Positions 8,475-17,648 of a stretch of DNA of 64,000 bases are shown here, piece by piece. Position numbers and translations under genes: made by a program. Positions within the stretch are counted from its first letter, which is position 1; each line of letters starts with the position of its first letter. Source of the stretch: Streptomyces peucetius (GTDB lineage: Bacteria; Actinomycetota; Actinomycetes; Streptomycetales; Streptomycetaceae); assembly GCF_025854275.1 (NCBI RefSeq), contig NZ_CP107567.1, forward strand, positions 3,844,001 to 3,908,000, read 5' to 3'. The notes beneath the pieces are model-generated. The model ran no database searches. It was not told the origin of the DNA and was given only the letters and a program-made list of their open reading frames with translations.

Positions 8475-8532
8475 CATTTGGAAAGTGTGTTGGGGGCAAC
8501 CACTCACGGGTTCGAATCTCGGATCCACCGCA
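8475..8532 (+). pseudogene. 3' half of a tRNA-Ser (GGA-type), attachment-site scar
   Basis: From the anticodon loop (TTGGAAA) onward the sequence reads as a class II tRNA: a long variable arm (GTTGGGGGCAAC), the T-loop TTCGAATC at 8511-8518 and an acceptor-like 3' end. No D-arm or 5' acceptor strand precedes it, and the anticodon and T stems each carry a mismatch. Integrative elements often use the anticodon-to-3'-end segment of tRNA genes as attachment core, which would explain a 3' half left beside mobile-element debris. Confidence 0.65.
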
Positions 8533-8555
8533 GTCGCCTGACCAGGCGAAACGAG

Positions 8556-8584
8556 GAACCGGACCGCTTCTCGCGGTCCGGTTC
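8556..8584 (+). terminator. hairpin terminator behind the tRNA-Ser scar
   Basis: A perfect 12-bp stem (8556-8567 with 8573-8584) with a 5-nt loop follows the tRNA fragment by 23 nt. It looks like the original terminator of the tRNA transcription unit. Confidence 0.6.
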
Positions 8585-8736
8585 TTCGGCATGCTGTGGT
8601 CGCATCTCGGGTTACGTATATATCGCCTCAATTACGAGTATTTCAGCGCACTTGAGAGCGACACCGCCCGAGAGATGGCGACGCCTGCAGGGAGGAACCC
8701 CTTCGGTTCTGCACCCACGACCCCGGCGAAGGCACC

Positions 8737-10505
8737 ATGCTTGAGCTCGGCGCCGGAGCGGCTTCGGTGCTGGCAGGCGCGACCTCGGACGAGTTGCGCG
8801 CCATTCTGGTGGCCCTCGAGATCAAGCCACCCGGCACCAAACAGCAGCGACTGGCGGCCCTGGTGGAACACCACAGCGACCCGGAAACCGTCGCCAAAGT
8901 GGTGGCACGGGCGCCCGCGATCACACAGAAGCTGCTTACCCACCGAGCGGAGGCCACGGCAGGGCAGCGGCAGTTCATCATGTTCGGGTCACCCGGCCCC
9001 GACCTCGAACCCGGCGCGCGATGGGCACTCGACCGGGGACTCCTGATCGTGGACCGGCACCGGTACGGCACCGGACGCATGCCTGTCGAAGTCGCGCTGG
9101 CACTGCGCGGGCCGGACTGGCACGCTCCGTTCGACCCCTTCCGCCTCCCGTGCAGTTGGTGGCCACCGACTCCGCCGAGGTGGAGCGGGAGGCCGCAGCC
9201 GCAGCCACGGCGTTCGCCGCCCACGCCGCGTCCGTCCTCTCCGCTTGTTCCGCGTCTCCGCCGGCCAGGCTCAAGTCCGGCGGTATCGGCGCCCGCGAAC
9301 TGACCCGGATCGGCAAGGCCGCCCAGACCGACGACGCCGTGGTACGCCTCACTCTGGAGACCGCGAACGCCGCCGGCCTGCTGGGCCGGGACAGCGACCG
9401 CGTGGCCCCCACCGGCGAATACGACGCCTGGGCGGAACAGGAACCCGCCGAACGGCTCGCCGTACTGCTCCAGGCATGGCACCGCCTGGCGCTCACTCCC
9501 ACCCAGGCCCGTGACGAGGACAACAAGGCGCTCCCCGCCCTCGCGGGAGCACCTCCCTGCAGCGGTTGCCTGCAGGCCCGGCACGGGCTGCTCCACGCGG
9601 CGGCGCAGCTTCCGGCGGGGCACGGCGTCGCCATCGCCTCAGACCTGGGGCCGCTGGTGGCCTGGTATCGCCCGCTCGCCGACTCGTCGCCCCAGGACGT
9701 GGCACCGTTCGCCACCCTGATCCGCGAGGCTGAGCTGCTCGGCGTACTCGCTCGTGACGCGCTGTCTCCCCTCGGTACCGCTCTGATGGAAGACGACGCG
9801 GCGGGACTGGCCGCCGTGTGCCGACGGCTCCTGCCCACGGCCACCCGGACAGCACGAATCGGCGCGGACCTCACCGCCGTCGTCACTGGCCCCCCGTCGG
9901 CGCCACTCGCAGCGCTGCTGGATTCCGTCGCCCACCGCGAGACCAGCGGCACGGCCTCGGTGTGGCGGTTCAGTACCGGCAGCGTCCGCCGAGCCCTGGA
10001 CGCGGGACACTCACCGGACGACCTCACCGCCGACCTGGCCGCCGTCGCCTCCCGGCCGCTGCCCCAGCCCCTGTCCTATCTCATCGCCGACACCGCCCGC
10101 GGTCACGGCCGCGTGCGCGTGGCTCCCGCCGCCTGTGTCATCCACGGTGAGGAGCCGGCGCTCCTCACCGAGCTCGCCGCCCACCGCAAGCTCACCGAAC
10201 TCGGCCTGCGGCAGCTCGCACCCACGGTGCTGATCAGCCGCAGCCCGCTCGGGGCGACTCTCGCCGCGCTCCGTGCCGAGGGCTACGCCCCCGTCGCCGA
10301 GACCGCCGACGGAACCGTACACATCGGGAAGAAACGACCGCAGAGGGCCCCCGCCCCCGTGCCGACCCCCCGACAAGCCAGCACAGACGCCGACCGCCGC
10401 AAGGCGGTCCGCCACGCCGCGGCGACACCGACGACCGTCGACCCGAACGCCCTGGCCGCCCGTCTCCCGCAGCAACGACGTGGGAATCGACCTGGTGGGC
10501 GCTGA
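8737..10505 (+). pseudogene. helicase-associated (Helicase_C_3) protein, frameshifted
   Basis: Two frames together spell one actinobacterial protein of the XPB/helicase C-terminal-associated type. The first runs MLELGAGAASVLAG to FDPF near 9145; the second continues PPVQLVATDSAEVE to about 10470. Diagnostic text in the second part includes WRFSTGSVRRALDAG, LPQPLSYLIADTA and LTELGLRQLAPTVLISRSPL. A one-base loss (or two-base gain) around 9148 in a C-rich stretch separates the frames. The C-terminus then runs into unrelated sequence from about 10471, so both indel and truncation have damaged it. Confidence 0.65.
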
Positions 10506-10728
10506 CAGGCAGCCTGTGGCCGAGCGGTTGCTCTTCCTCGGCTCGGTCAAGTGGCTGGAGAATTCCGCGTTCGACAGCCACGATCTGGCCGCGCTGCAGA
10601 AGCACCGGGCCGCGATCACCGACGAGCCCGTACCGCTCGTGGCGGTCTCCCGCAATGGGATCAGTTGTTCCGGTCTTCAGGCGGCGTACGGCCCCGAGCA
10701 ACTGATCAGTGCCTGGCGCAGGACCTGA
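10471..10728 (+). pseudogene. C-terminal fragment of a DUF234-type ATP-binding protein
   Basis: In a frame different from the preceding helicase-like gene, 85 codons read as the end of an archaeal-type ATPase/DUF234 protein. They include VGIDLVGADRQPVAERLLF, SVKWLENSAFDSHDLAAL and LVAVSRNGISCSGLQAAYG. There is no start and no ATPase domain. It is fused by deletion to the broken helicase-like gene, so this is a junction of two lost genes. Confidence 0.6.
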
Positions 10729-10738
10729 GTTCCAGCGC

Positions 10739-10814
10739 TTGCGGTTCTGGTTGCGTTCGCCTCCGTCCGCAGCTGCCCGGGCGGAGGAAGCCAGACCGCT
10801 CCACCGCAGGTCAG
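10739..10814 (+). repeat. 76-bp imperfect repeat, copy B
   Basis: Partner of 8365-8440 with the same length and gap-free alignment; conserved at both ends and divergent in the middle. The two copies bracket the tRNA-Ser scar and the two broken genes between them. Confidence 0.55.
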
Positions 10815-11266
10815 GATGGGTACGGCCCTCCCCGGGCCCGTTCGTATCCTCCGCCGGTGCCTCACCGGGCACGATGTCGAAGGGCCCCACCGCTTGCGGT
10901 GGGGCCCTTCGACGTTCCGGCGTCCGGCCGGGCCGGGCCGGAAAGGCACCGGCCGTCGCAGTCGCCCTACGGGGTGGTGAGAACGTCAGGTCGCTCCGGC
11001 TCGCAGCACGGCCCGTCGGCGTAGCACGCGGCGGGAGCCCGGCGGGCGGGATCGTGTCATGTCGGCCTGATACGGCAAAACCGCATGGTTCCGGCCAACC
11101 ATCCACAGGCTGTGGGTCCGCAGACAACCGACAGGGCCGTCCGTCCCCTCTCACAGGCGGAAGACAGCTTCGCGACGGGGGCCGCCTCGTTCCTACAGGG
11201 GTGGCCGGTTATGGACGCGGGCTGTTGATCCACCGTCCCATCAGGCACTTCGGACAACGAGGATTC
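10815..11266. other. intergenic region with a strong inverted repeat
   Basis: No gene is recognisable. A perfect 17-nt inverted repeat (10877-10893 and 10896-10912) closes behind the truncated ATPase gene and would terminate transcription. The remainder should hold the promoter of the lysyl-oxidase-like gene. Confidence 0.5.
10877..10912 (+). terminator. hairpin terminator
   Basis: A 16-17 bp perfect stem starting TCGAAGGGCCCCACC with a tiny CTTG-type loop. It separates the wreck zone from the lysyl-oxidase-like gene. Confidence 0.65.
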
Positions 11267-12997
11267 ATGACCAGATCCCACCAAGCCCGCCTGTGGCGCT
11301 CCGTGTTCGCCGCGGGAGCGGCGATCGCTGTCACCGCCGGCGTCGTCGCCGCCGCTCCCGACGCCGACAAGGCGAAGACCGGGCCGACGTTCCGTCTGAT
11401 CGCCGCTTCCAACGCGGTGACACTCGACTCGTGGAAGGATGAACCCGGCGTCTACCTGGACCTCGGGACCTACCTCACCGCAGAGAACAGCCCCCTCGAA
11501 ATCAAGGTGACCCGCAAGTCCTACAAGGACCCGGTCGTCGCCACCCAGATCATCCGCCAGGGCAAGAGCGTCCGGACCAAGACGCTGCCCGCCGGGCTGG
11601 TCAAGGACTTCTCGGGGCTGCCCGGCTTCATGAGGGTCACGATCAGCGACGCCGCCGGCAAGACCGTGCTGGCCAAGAGCGAGTCGTTCTGCCCCAACAA
11701 CGCCTCCGGCCGGGTACGCCCCGACGCCCCGGCCAAGTCGAAGTATCCCGAGAGCTGTCCGGTGAATCCCTTCACGCTCGGCTCGGTGTGGGGTGTCGAG
11801 AACGGCTGGGCGTCCAACACGTACTCCGGCTACTACTCCGAGCCCGTCGCCCTCAAGCCCGGCAAGTACACGGCCAGGGTGTCCGTGGCGAAGCGCTACC
11901 GCGACCTGCTCGGCATCGCGGCCAAGCCGCAGACGATCAAGGTGACCGTACGCGAGCGCAGCTGGGAGGAGGGCGCCGCACGGGCGTCGGCCGCCGGAGG
12001 TCATGCAGGAGGACATGAAGGACACGCGTCCGGACACTCCGCACCCAGTGGCCACAGCGGCCACGACGCCATGCGCCCCGCCGCTCCCGCGGCACCCACG
12101 AGCGGCGCCGGTCCGGCGTACAACGTGGGGCACGGCCCCTACCCGTCCGCTCCGCCCGCCGTCCCGTGGGCGGTGAAGAAGGCAGCCGGTCTACGGGCCG
12201 CCGCACAGGCCGAGGACGGGCTCGGACAGACCGACGGCTCCCGCCAGGCGCCGGCGCTGTCGCCCAACGGGAAGCGGCCGACGGGCAAGGCCTCCGTGCC
12301 GAACGTGCCGAAGCCCGACCTCCGCTCGCTGCCCGCCTACGGCATCCAGATCAGCGACGGCGGTGAAGAGGTCCCCGGCAAGGACTATCTGGCCTTCAGC
12401 GCCAACGTGTGGAACGCCGGTCCCGCGCAGCTCGTCGTGGACGGCTTCCGTTCCCCCGGCAAGAAGCTGATGGACGCCTACCAGTACTTCTACGACGCGA
12501 ACGGCAAGCAGGTCGGCTACACGCCGACCGGCACCATGGAGTGGGACCCGCGGCCGGGACACGAGCACTGGCACTTCACCGACTTCGCCAGCTACCGCCT
12601 CCTCAAGGCCGACCAGAAGGAAGCGGTGCGCAGCGGCAAGGAGGCGTTCTGCCTGGCCAACACGGACGCCGTCGACTACACGGTGAAGAACGCCAACTGG
12701 CACCCGGAGAACACCGACCTGTCCACCGCGTGCGGCCAGGAGAACTCGATCTCCGTCCGTGAGGTGCTGGACGTGGGCTCCGGCGACACGTACACCCAGG
12801 ACCTGCCCGGCCAGTCCTTCGACATCACCGGCCTGCCCAACGGCACCTACTACATCCAGGTGCTGGCCAACCCGGAGAAGCGCCTCAAGGAGACCAACCT
12901 GAACAACAACAGCGCGCTCCGCAAGGTCGTGCTCGGCGGCAAGCCCGGCGCCCGCACCGTGAAGGTGCCGGCCCACCACCTGGTCGACGCCAACTGA
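11267..12997 (+). CDS. secreted lysyl-oxidase-like copper protein
   Basis: A 576-aa protein. An export signal covers residues 1-30 (VFAAGAAIAVTAGVVAAA). The C-terminal half is a lysyl-oxidase domain with the copper site WDPRPGHEHWHFTDF near residues 425-440, followed by the conserved C-terminal strands (IQVLANPEKRLKETN). Lysyl oxidases oxidise peptidyl or free amines. Between the N-terminal domain and the oxidase domain, residues 246-266 form a histidine-rich linker (HAGGHEGHASGHS...GHSGH) that could bind copper. The ATG at 11267 follows a GAGG box; the frame open further upstream lacks a signal peptide. Substrate unknown. Confidence 0.85.
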   Translation: MTRSHQARLWRSVFAAGAAIAVTAGVVAAAPDADKAKTGPTFRLIAASNAVTLDSWKDEPGVYLDLGTYLTAENSPLEIKVTRKSYKDPVVATQIIRQGKSVRTKTLPAGLVKDFSGLPGFMRVTISDAAGKTVLAKSESFCPNNASGRVRPDAPAKSKYPESCPVNPFTLGSVWGVENGWASNTYSGYYSEPVALKPGKYTARVSVAKRYRDLLGIAAKPQTIKVTVRERSWEEGAARASAAGGHAGGHEGHASGHSAPSGHSGHDAMRPAAPAAPTSGAGPAYNVGHGPYPSAPPAVPWAVKKAAGLRAAAQAEDGLGQTDGSRQAPALSPNGKRPTGKASVPNVPKPDLRSLPAYGIQISDGGEEVPGKDYLAFSANVWNAGPAQLVVDGFRSPGKKLMDAYQYFYDANGKQVGYTPTGTMEWDPRPGHEHWHFTDFASYRLLKADQKEAVRSGKEAFCLANTDAVDYTVKNANWHPENTDLSTACGQENSISVREVLDVGSGDTYTQDLPGQSFDITGLPNGTYYIQVLANPEKRLKETNLNNNSALRKVVLGGKPGARTVKVPAHHLVDAN

Positions 12998-13010
12998 CAT
13001 CCGCACGACG

Positions 13011-13047
13011 GACGCCGGTCCCGGGGCATGTTCCCGGGGCCGGCGTC
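13011..13047 (+). terminator. hairpin terminator after the lysyl-oxidase-like gene
   Basis: A 15-bp stem with one mismatch or wobble (GACGCCGGTCCCGGG pairing with CCCGGGGCCGGCGTC) lies 14 nt after the stop codon. Confidence 0.6.
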
Positions 13048-13209
13048 GCGCTTCCGCCGCCCCACGGGGCACATCGGGAGCGGATCTGCCGCCCCGGCGA
13101 ACCGTGGGAGAAGTTGCCGCCGCGCCGTGTCGAGAATGCCGCACCGTCTCCGACGTCCCCTGTGAAAGTTGCCCACAGGGGGCGACCACCCGGCCAGAGG
13201 GAGCGGATC

Positions 13210-13626
13210 ATGAAGTACCTGGTGATGATTCAGGGGACGCAGGCGGACTACGAAGCGACGCGTGGCAACGCCTCGGAGAACGCCCCCGTGTGGAACGAGA
13301 AGGACATGCAGGCGATGTTCTCGTTCATGCAGAGCATCAACGACGACCTCGCCGAGTCTGGTGAGTTCGTCGACGCGCAGGGCCTGGCGGAGCCCGCGCG
13401 GGCCCGGCACGTCCTGTCCGGCAAGGACGGCCGGCCGGTGATCACGGACGGGCCCTACGGCGAGACGAAGGAGGTGCTCGCCGGGTACTGGGTCCTGGAC
13501 TGCGAGAGCCTGGACCGCGTGACGGAGATCGCGACCCGCATCACCCAGTGCCCGGTCCCCGAGGGCACCGTCGAGTACCCCGTGGTGATCCGGGAGATCA
13601 TGGAGGGCGGAGGCGACGTGTGCTGA
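13210..13626 (+). CDS. YCII-related (DGPF domain) protein
   Basis: A 138-aa protein beginning MKYLVMIQGTQADYEA, with the family motif TDGPYGETKEVLAGYWVLD. YCII/DGPF proteins are small dimeric alpha-beta barrel proteins, some with hydrolase-like activity. They are characteristically encoded beside ECF42-group sigma factors, which is the arrangement here: the sigma gene starts at 13620 inside its last codons. GAGCGG just before the ATG is a weak ribosome-binding site. The protein looks intact although its sigma partner is broken. Confidence 0.88.
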   Translation: MKYLVMIQGTQADYEATRGNASENAPVWNEKDMQAMFSFMQSINDDLAESGEFVDAQGLAEPARARHVLSGKDGRPVITDGPYGETKEVLAGYWVLDCESLDRVTEIATRITQCPVPEGTVEYPVVIREIMEGGGDVC

Positions 13627-14879
13627 CTCCCGCCGAGGTCGAGTACCTGCTGCGCCTCCACGCGCCGCAGGTACTCGGCGCGCTGGTGCGCCGCTACGGG
13701 CACTTCGACCTGGCGGAGGACGCGGTCCAGGAGGCGCTGCTGGCGGCGGCGCAGCAGTGCCGGAGGGCGGCCCGCCGGACAACCCCCGGCGCTGGTTGAT
13801 CCGGGTCGCCTCCCGCCGTCTGACGGACCTGCTGCGCAGCGAGGAGGCACGCCACCGCCGTGAGGAGACGGCGGGCCGGCCGGCCCCCCGCGACGCCTTC
13901 ACCGCGCCGCCGCCCGGTGAGGGACGCGCACCGTCCGAGGACGACACGCTCACCCTGCTCTTCCTGTGCTGCCACCCGGAGCTGAGCCCGCCCGCGCAGA
14001 TCGCGCTGACGCTCCGGGCGGTGGGCGGTCTGACGACGGCCGAGATCGCGCGGGCGCATCTCGTTCCGGAGGCGACGATGGCGCAGGGGGCACCTCCCAT
14101 GCCGAAGGCCATGGGGGAGGATCAGCCGGGCGAAGCAGTGGATCAGAGGGGTGCCGTTCCGGCAACCGGGGCCGCAGGACCGCGACGACCGGCTGGCCGC
14201 CGTGCTCCAGGTGCTGTACCTGATCTTCAACGAGGGATACACGGCGACCTCCGGCCGCGATCTGCACCGCGCCGACCTGGCGGCGGAGGCGATCCGGCTG
14301 GCCGCGCCGTACGCCGGCTGCTTCCGCGGGAGGGCGCGGTGAGCGGGCTGCTGGCTCTGAAGCTGCTCACCGAGGCCCGCGGCGCGGCCCGCACGGGCCC
14401 GCACGGCGAGCTGGTCCCGCTCGACGAGCAGGACCGTACGCTCTGGGACCGCGCGGCGATCGCCGAGGGCACGGCCCTGGTGGAGGAGGCGCTGGCGGAG
14501 GGGCTGGCGGGCCCGTACCAACTGCAGGCGGCGATCGCGGCGTTGCACGACGAGGCCCCGCGCGCCGAAGACACCGACTGGCCGCAGATCCTCGCCCTGT
14601 ACGACCTCCTCGTGGCCCGCGCCCCCGAACCGATGGCACGGCTCGGCCGGGCCGTCGCGACGGCGATGGTGCACGGTCCGCGCCGGTCTCGCCGAAGTGG
14701 CCCGTCTGGAGGACCGGCTGGCCGGCCATCACCGGCTCGACGCCGTACGGGCGCATCTGCTGGAGCGGGCGGGTGATCTGGAGGAGGCCGAGGCGGCGTA
14801 CCGCACTGCGGCGTCGCACACCCTGAGCATCCCCGAGGCGCGCTACCTACAGGCCAGGGCGGCCCGCCTGCGCCGGTGA
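13620..14879 (+). pseudogene. ECF42-type RNA polymerase sigma factor, multiply frameshifted
   Basis: The GTG at 13620 overlaps the YCII gene and opens VLTPAEVEYLLRLHAPQVLG...FDLAEDAVQEALLAA, the sigma region 2. The frame breaks near 13758 and resumes as PEGGPPDNPRRWLIRVASRR. Region 4 (LTLRAVGGLTTAEIA) is then interrupted by a 35-bp palindromic insertion at 14086-14120, and further one-base losses occur near 14328 and 14682. The long C-terminal TPR-like extension typical of ECF42 is still readable (QVLYLIFNEGYTATSG, YQLQAAIAALHDEAP, DLEEAEAAYRTAASH). With at least four lesions it cannot be made as one protein. Confidence 0.85.
14086..14120 (+). repeat. 35-bp palindromic dispersed repeat, copy 1 (inside ECF42 gene)
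   Basis: A hairpin-forming segment: GGGGGCACCTCCCATG, a short centre (ccgaagg), then CCATGGGGGAGG. It interrupts the codons between MAQ and the ISRAKQW equivalent of the sigma factor. A close relative occurs at 28627-28659 in another broken gene. Confidence 0.75.
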
Positions 14880-14944
14880 CCCCGCGGGCGGACGCGCCGG
14901 CCGCCTCACTGGCGGCGCACCTGCCACGGGGTGATCATCGGGGC

Positions 14945-15613
14945 ATGAGAGCCACGATCCACCTCGCCCAGCAACCGGAGGCCGACGAACTGCTCGGCCG
15001 CAGTCCGCTCGCCGCCCTGATCGGGATGCTCCTCGACCAGCAGATCCCCATGGAGTGGGCGTTCACCGGCCCCTACACGGTGGCGCAGCGCCTGGGCACC
15101 GGCGATCTGGACGCCGCCGAGATCGCCGCGTACGACCCTGACGCCTTCACCGGGCTGCTGACGGAGAAGCCCGCGGTCCACCGCTATCCGGCGTCGATGG
15201 CCAAACGGGTGCAGGAGCTGTGCCGGTTCCTCGTCGACGAGTACGACGGCGACGCGAGCGCCGTCTGGTCGGACGCGCGGAGCGGGGCGGAGCTGCTGGC
15301 GAGGCTGAAGGCGCTGCCGGGCTTCGGCGAGCAGAAGGCGCAGATCTTCCTGGCGCTGCTCGGCAAGCAGTACGGCGTACGGCCCGAGGGCTGGCGGGAG
15401 GCCGCCGGTGCCTACGGCGAAGAGGGCGCCTACCGGTCGGCGGCCGACATCACCGGGCCCGAGTCGCTCGCCCGGGTCCGGGCGTACAAGCAGGAGAAGA
15501 AGGCCGCCGCGAAAGCGGCCAAGGCCGCACAGACCGCCCGGACGGTGAAGGCCACGAAGGCCGCGGGCACGGCGAGGTCCACCGGGTCCGCGAAACCGCC
15601 CAAGGAGCCCTGA
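14945..15613 (+). CDS. HhH-GPD-type base-excision DNA repair protein
   Basis: A 222-aa protein. Residues 1-160 match the actinobacterial HhH-GPD-like family (PLAALIGMLLDQQIPMEWAF, then the helix-hairpin-helix region LKALPGFGEQKAQIFLALLG). A lysine/alanine-rich basic tail of about 45 residues (KQEKKAAAKAAKAAQTA) may contact DNA. HhH-GPD enzymes remove damaged bases; the substrate of this group is not established to my knowledge. The ATG at 14945 follows GGGG. A GTG at 14876 that overlaps the broken sigma gene is an alternative start. Confidence 0.85.
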   Translation: MRATIHLAQQPEADELLGRSPLAALIGMLLDQQIPMEWAFTGPYTVAQRLGTGDLDAAEIAAYDPDAFTGLLTEKPAVHRYPASMAKRVQELCRFLVDEYDGDASAVWSDARSGAELLARLKALPGFGEQKAQIFLALLGKQYGVRPEGWREAAGAYGEEGAYRSAADITGPESLARVRAYKQEKKAAAKAAKAAQTARTVKATKAAGTARSTGSAKPPKEP

Positions 15614-15754
15614 TGAACAGCGTATTCATGTGGATGGACAGCTTCCGTATGCGAATGGGCCGAAATGCGCCATGAGTTACGGCACAGGTGTTCACAGCGG
15701 CCGCAGAGATCGCTAGCTTCCCTTCAACCCTCGTTCACATCGGGAAGGACCTCT

Positions 15755-17311
15755 GTGAAGGCAACCCATCGCAGAGCCGTGGCCACCATGGCCGCAGCCG
15801 CACTCGCGACCCCGCTCCTGCTGGCATCCGCCTCCCCGTCCGCCGCGCGTCAGGACCCGGGCGACCGGGCCGCGAAGGACGCGTCGAAGCTGGCACGGAA
15901 GCTGGTCCAGAAGTCGTCCGCGGACGACGCATTCGAGCACCTCGAGAAGTTCCAGCAGATAGCGGACAGCACGGGCGGCCACCGCGCCGCCGGATCGCTC
16001 GGCCACGACGCGTCGGCCGCGTACGTGTACCAGCAGATGAAGAAGTACGGGTACGACGTCTCGTACCAGCGCTTCTCGTTCATCTACACCGAGACCCTGG
16101 CCGAGAAGCTCTCGGTCGTCTCGCCGGCGCCCCGCGACATCGAGATCGCGGCCATGACGTACACCAAGTCCACCCCCGTCGGCGGCATCAAGGCCGATGT
16201 GGCGGCCGTGCCGGTGGACGACACGACCGGCTGCGAGGCGGGCGACTACGCGTCGGGCACCTTCACCGGCAAGATCGCGCTGATCAAGCGCGGCGGCTGT
16301 ACGTTCGCCGCCAAGCAGGCCGCCGCGGCCGACGCCGGCGCGGTCGGGGCGATCGTCTACAACAACACCGAGGGCTCCCTCTCCGGAACCCTGGGCGACC
16401 AGGCGTCCGCGAAGATCCCGACCGGCGGCATCACCCGGGCGGACGGCGAGAAGCTCGCCGCAGAGCTCGCCAAGGGCCCGCTGAACGTCTCCTTCGAGAT
16501 CCGCGAGCTCCAGGAGGAGCGCAGCACCAACAACGTGATCGCTCAGACCCGCCGGGGCAACGCCGCCAACACCGTGATGCTCGGTGCGCACCTCGACTCC
16601 GTGACCGCGGGCCCCGGCATCAACGACAACGGCTCCGGCTCCGCCGGCCTCCTCGAGGTCGCCGAGGAGCTCGCCAAGCGGGAGAAGCAGCCCACCAACA
16701 AGGTGCGCTTCGCCTGGTGGTCGGCGGAGGAGAACGGCCTGCTCGGCTCCGAGCACTACGTCGCGAACCTCAGCAGCCTGGGCAAGAAGGAGATCAAGCT
16801 CTACCTCAACTTCGACATGATCGCGTCGCCCAACTACGGGCTCTTCGTCTACGACGGCGACGACTCCGACGGCGTGGGCGCCGGCGCGGGCCCGGCGGGC
16901 TCCGCGCAGCTCGAGCGCGACATCAACGAGTACCTCGACAAGCAGGGCACCCCGCACGAGGGCACCGACTTCACCGGCCGCTCCGACTACGGGCCGTTCA
17001 TCGAGGTCGGCATCCCGTCCGGCGGCACCTTCACCGGCGCCGAGGGCATCAAGACCGAGGCGCAGGCGAAGAAGTTCGGCGGCGTGGCGGGTCTCGCCTA
17101 CGACCCGAACTACCACGCCGTCGGCGACGACATCAGCAACATCAACATGAAGGCGTTCGCCGTCAACATCGGCGTCATCGCCAACGCCGTGGGCACCTAC
17201 GCGCACGACATCAGCTCGCTGCGCAAGCCGGTCACGACCGTCCCGACGGACGGTGACGCGGGCAGCGGCGGCGGTCTGCACGACGGGCACGACCACGAGG
17301 TGACCGAGTAA
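15755..17311 (+). CDS. secreted M28-family metallo-aminopeptidase
   Basis: A 518-aa protein. GTG at 15755 is preceded by GGAAGGA and gives a clear signal peptide (VKATHRRAVATMAAAALATP...ASA). A PA (protease-associated) domain occupies roughly residues 150-260 (GKIALIKRGGCTFAAKQAAA). The M28 zinc peptidase follows, with ligands in MLGAHLDSV, INDNGSGSAGLLE, WWSAEENGLLGS, and the later D and H in YLNFDM and YDPNYHAVGD. It resembles Streptomyces aminopeptidase SGAP-type enzymes that trim peptides outside the cell. A His/Asp-rich tail (LHDGHDHEVTE) ends it. Confidence 0.93.
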   Translation: MKATHRRAVATMAAAALATPLLLASASPSAARQDPGDRAAKDASKLARKLVQKSSADDAFEHLEKFQQIADSTGGHRAAGSLGHDASAAYVYQQMKKYGYDVSYQRFSFIYTETLAEKLSVVSPAPRDIEIAAMTYTKSTPVGGIKADVAAVPVDDTTGCEAGDYASGTFTGKIALIKRGGCTFAAKQAAAADAGAVGAIVYNNTEGSLSGTLGDQASAKIPTGGITRADGEKLAAELAKGPLNVSFEIRELQEERSTNNVIAQTRRGNAANTVMLGAHLDSVTAGPGINDNGSGSAGLLEVAEELAKREKQPTNKVRFAWWSAEENGLLGSEHYVANLSSLGKKEIKLYLNFDMIASPNYGLFVYDGDDSDGVGAGAGPAGSAQLERDINEYLDKQGTPHEGTDFTGRSDYGPFIEVGIPSGGTFTGAEGIKTEAQAKKFGGVAGLAYDPNYHAVGDDISNINMKAFAVNIGVIANAVGTYAHDISSLRKPVTTVPTDGDAGSGGGLHDGHDHEVTE

Positions 17312-17648
17312 CACCCCGGCCCGGCTCACACCGGTACGGCTGCGGCGCGCCGCGGGCACGACGCCCGCGGCGCGCCGTCTCCGTTCCCGCCACCCGGGCG
17401 CGGCGGCCGTCCTTCCCGCGCGGCGCGGCCGCTCCCGTTCCCGGGTGCGGCCCTCTCCGTACCCGTCACCCGCCCGGCCCGTCCGCCCGGAGCCGCCGGA
17501 CAGGGCCGGCCCCACTCCTTTCGGGCGAATCAGCCGCACGGCGGGCGGCGGCGCGAGGACCCGTTTTCCCGGTTTGCAAAGTTTTGATCGGGATCGTGCC
17601 GCGGTTCCATGGCTGCACCATGAGGCTCTTGACCGGTAGGCTTTCCGT
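17312..17648. other. intergenic region with terminator and promoter
   Basis: Contains a perfect 15-bp hairpin (17343-17357 with 17363-17377) that ends the peptidase transcript. The rest is C-rich with no coding signal. The last 70 nt have lower GC content (tttgcaaagttttgatcggg) and probably hold the promoter of the next gene. Confidence 0.5.
17343..17377 (+). terminator. hairpin terminator after the M28 peptidase
   Basis: Perfect 15-bp stem beginning CGGCGCGCCGCGGGC with loop ACGAC, 32 nt past the stop. Confidence 0.7.

Noticed and set aside
10709..11266. In-frame upstream extension of the lysyl-oxidase-like protein
   Set aside because: It would bury the clear signal peptide and cross a strong hairpin; the ATG at 11267 has a ribosome-binding site.
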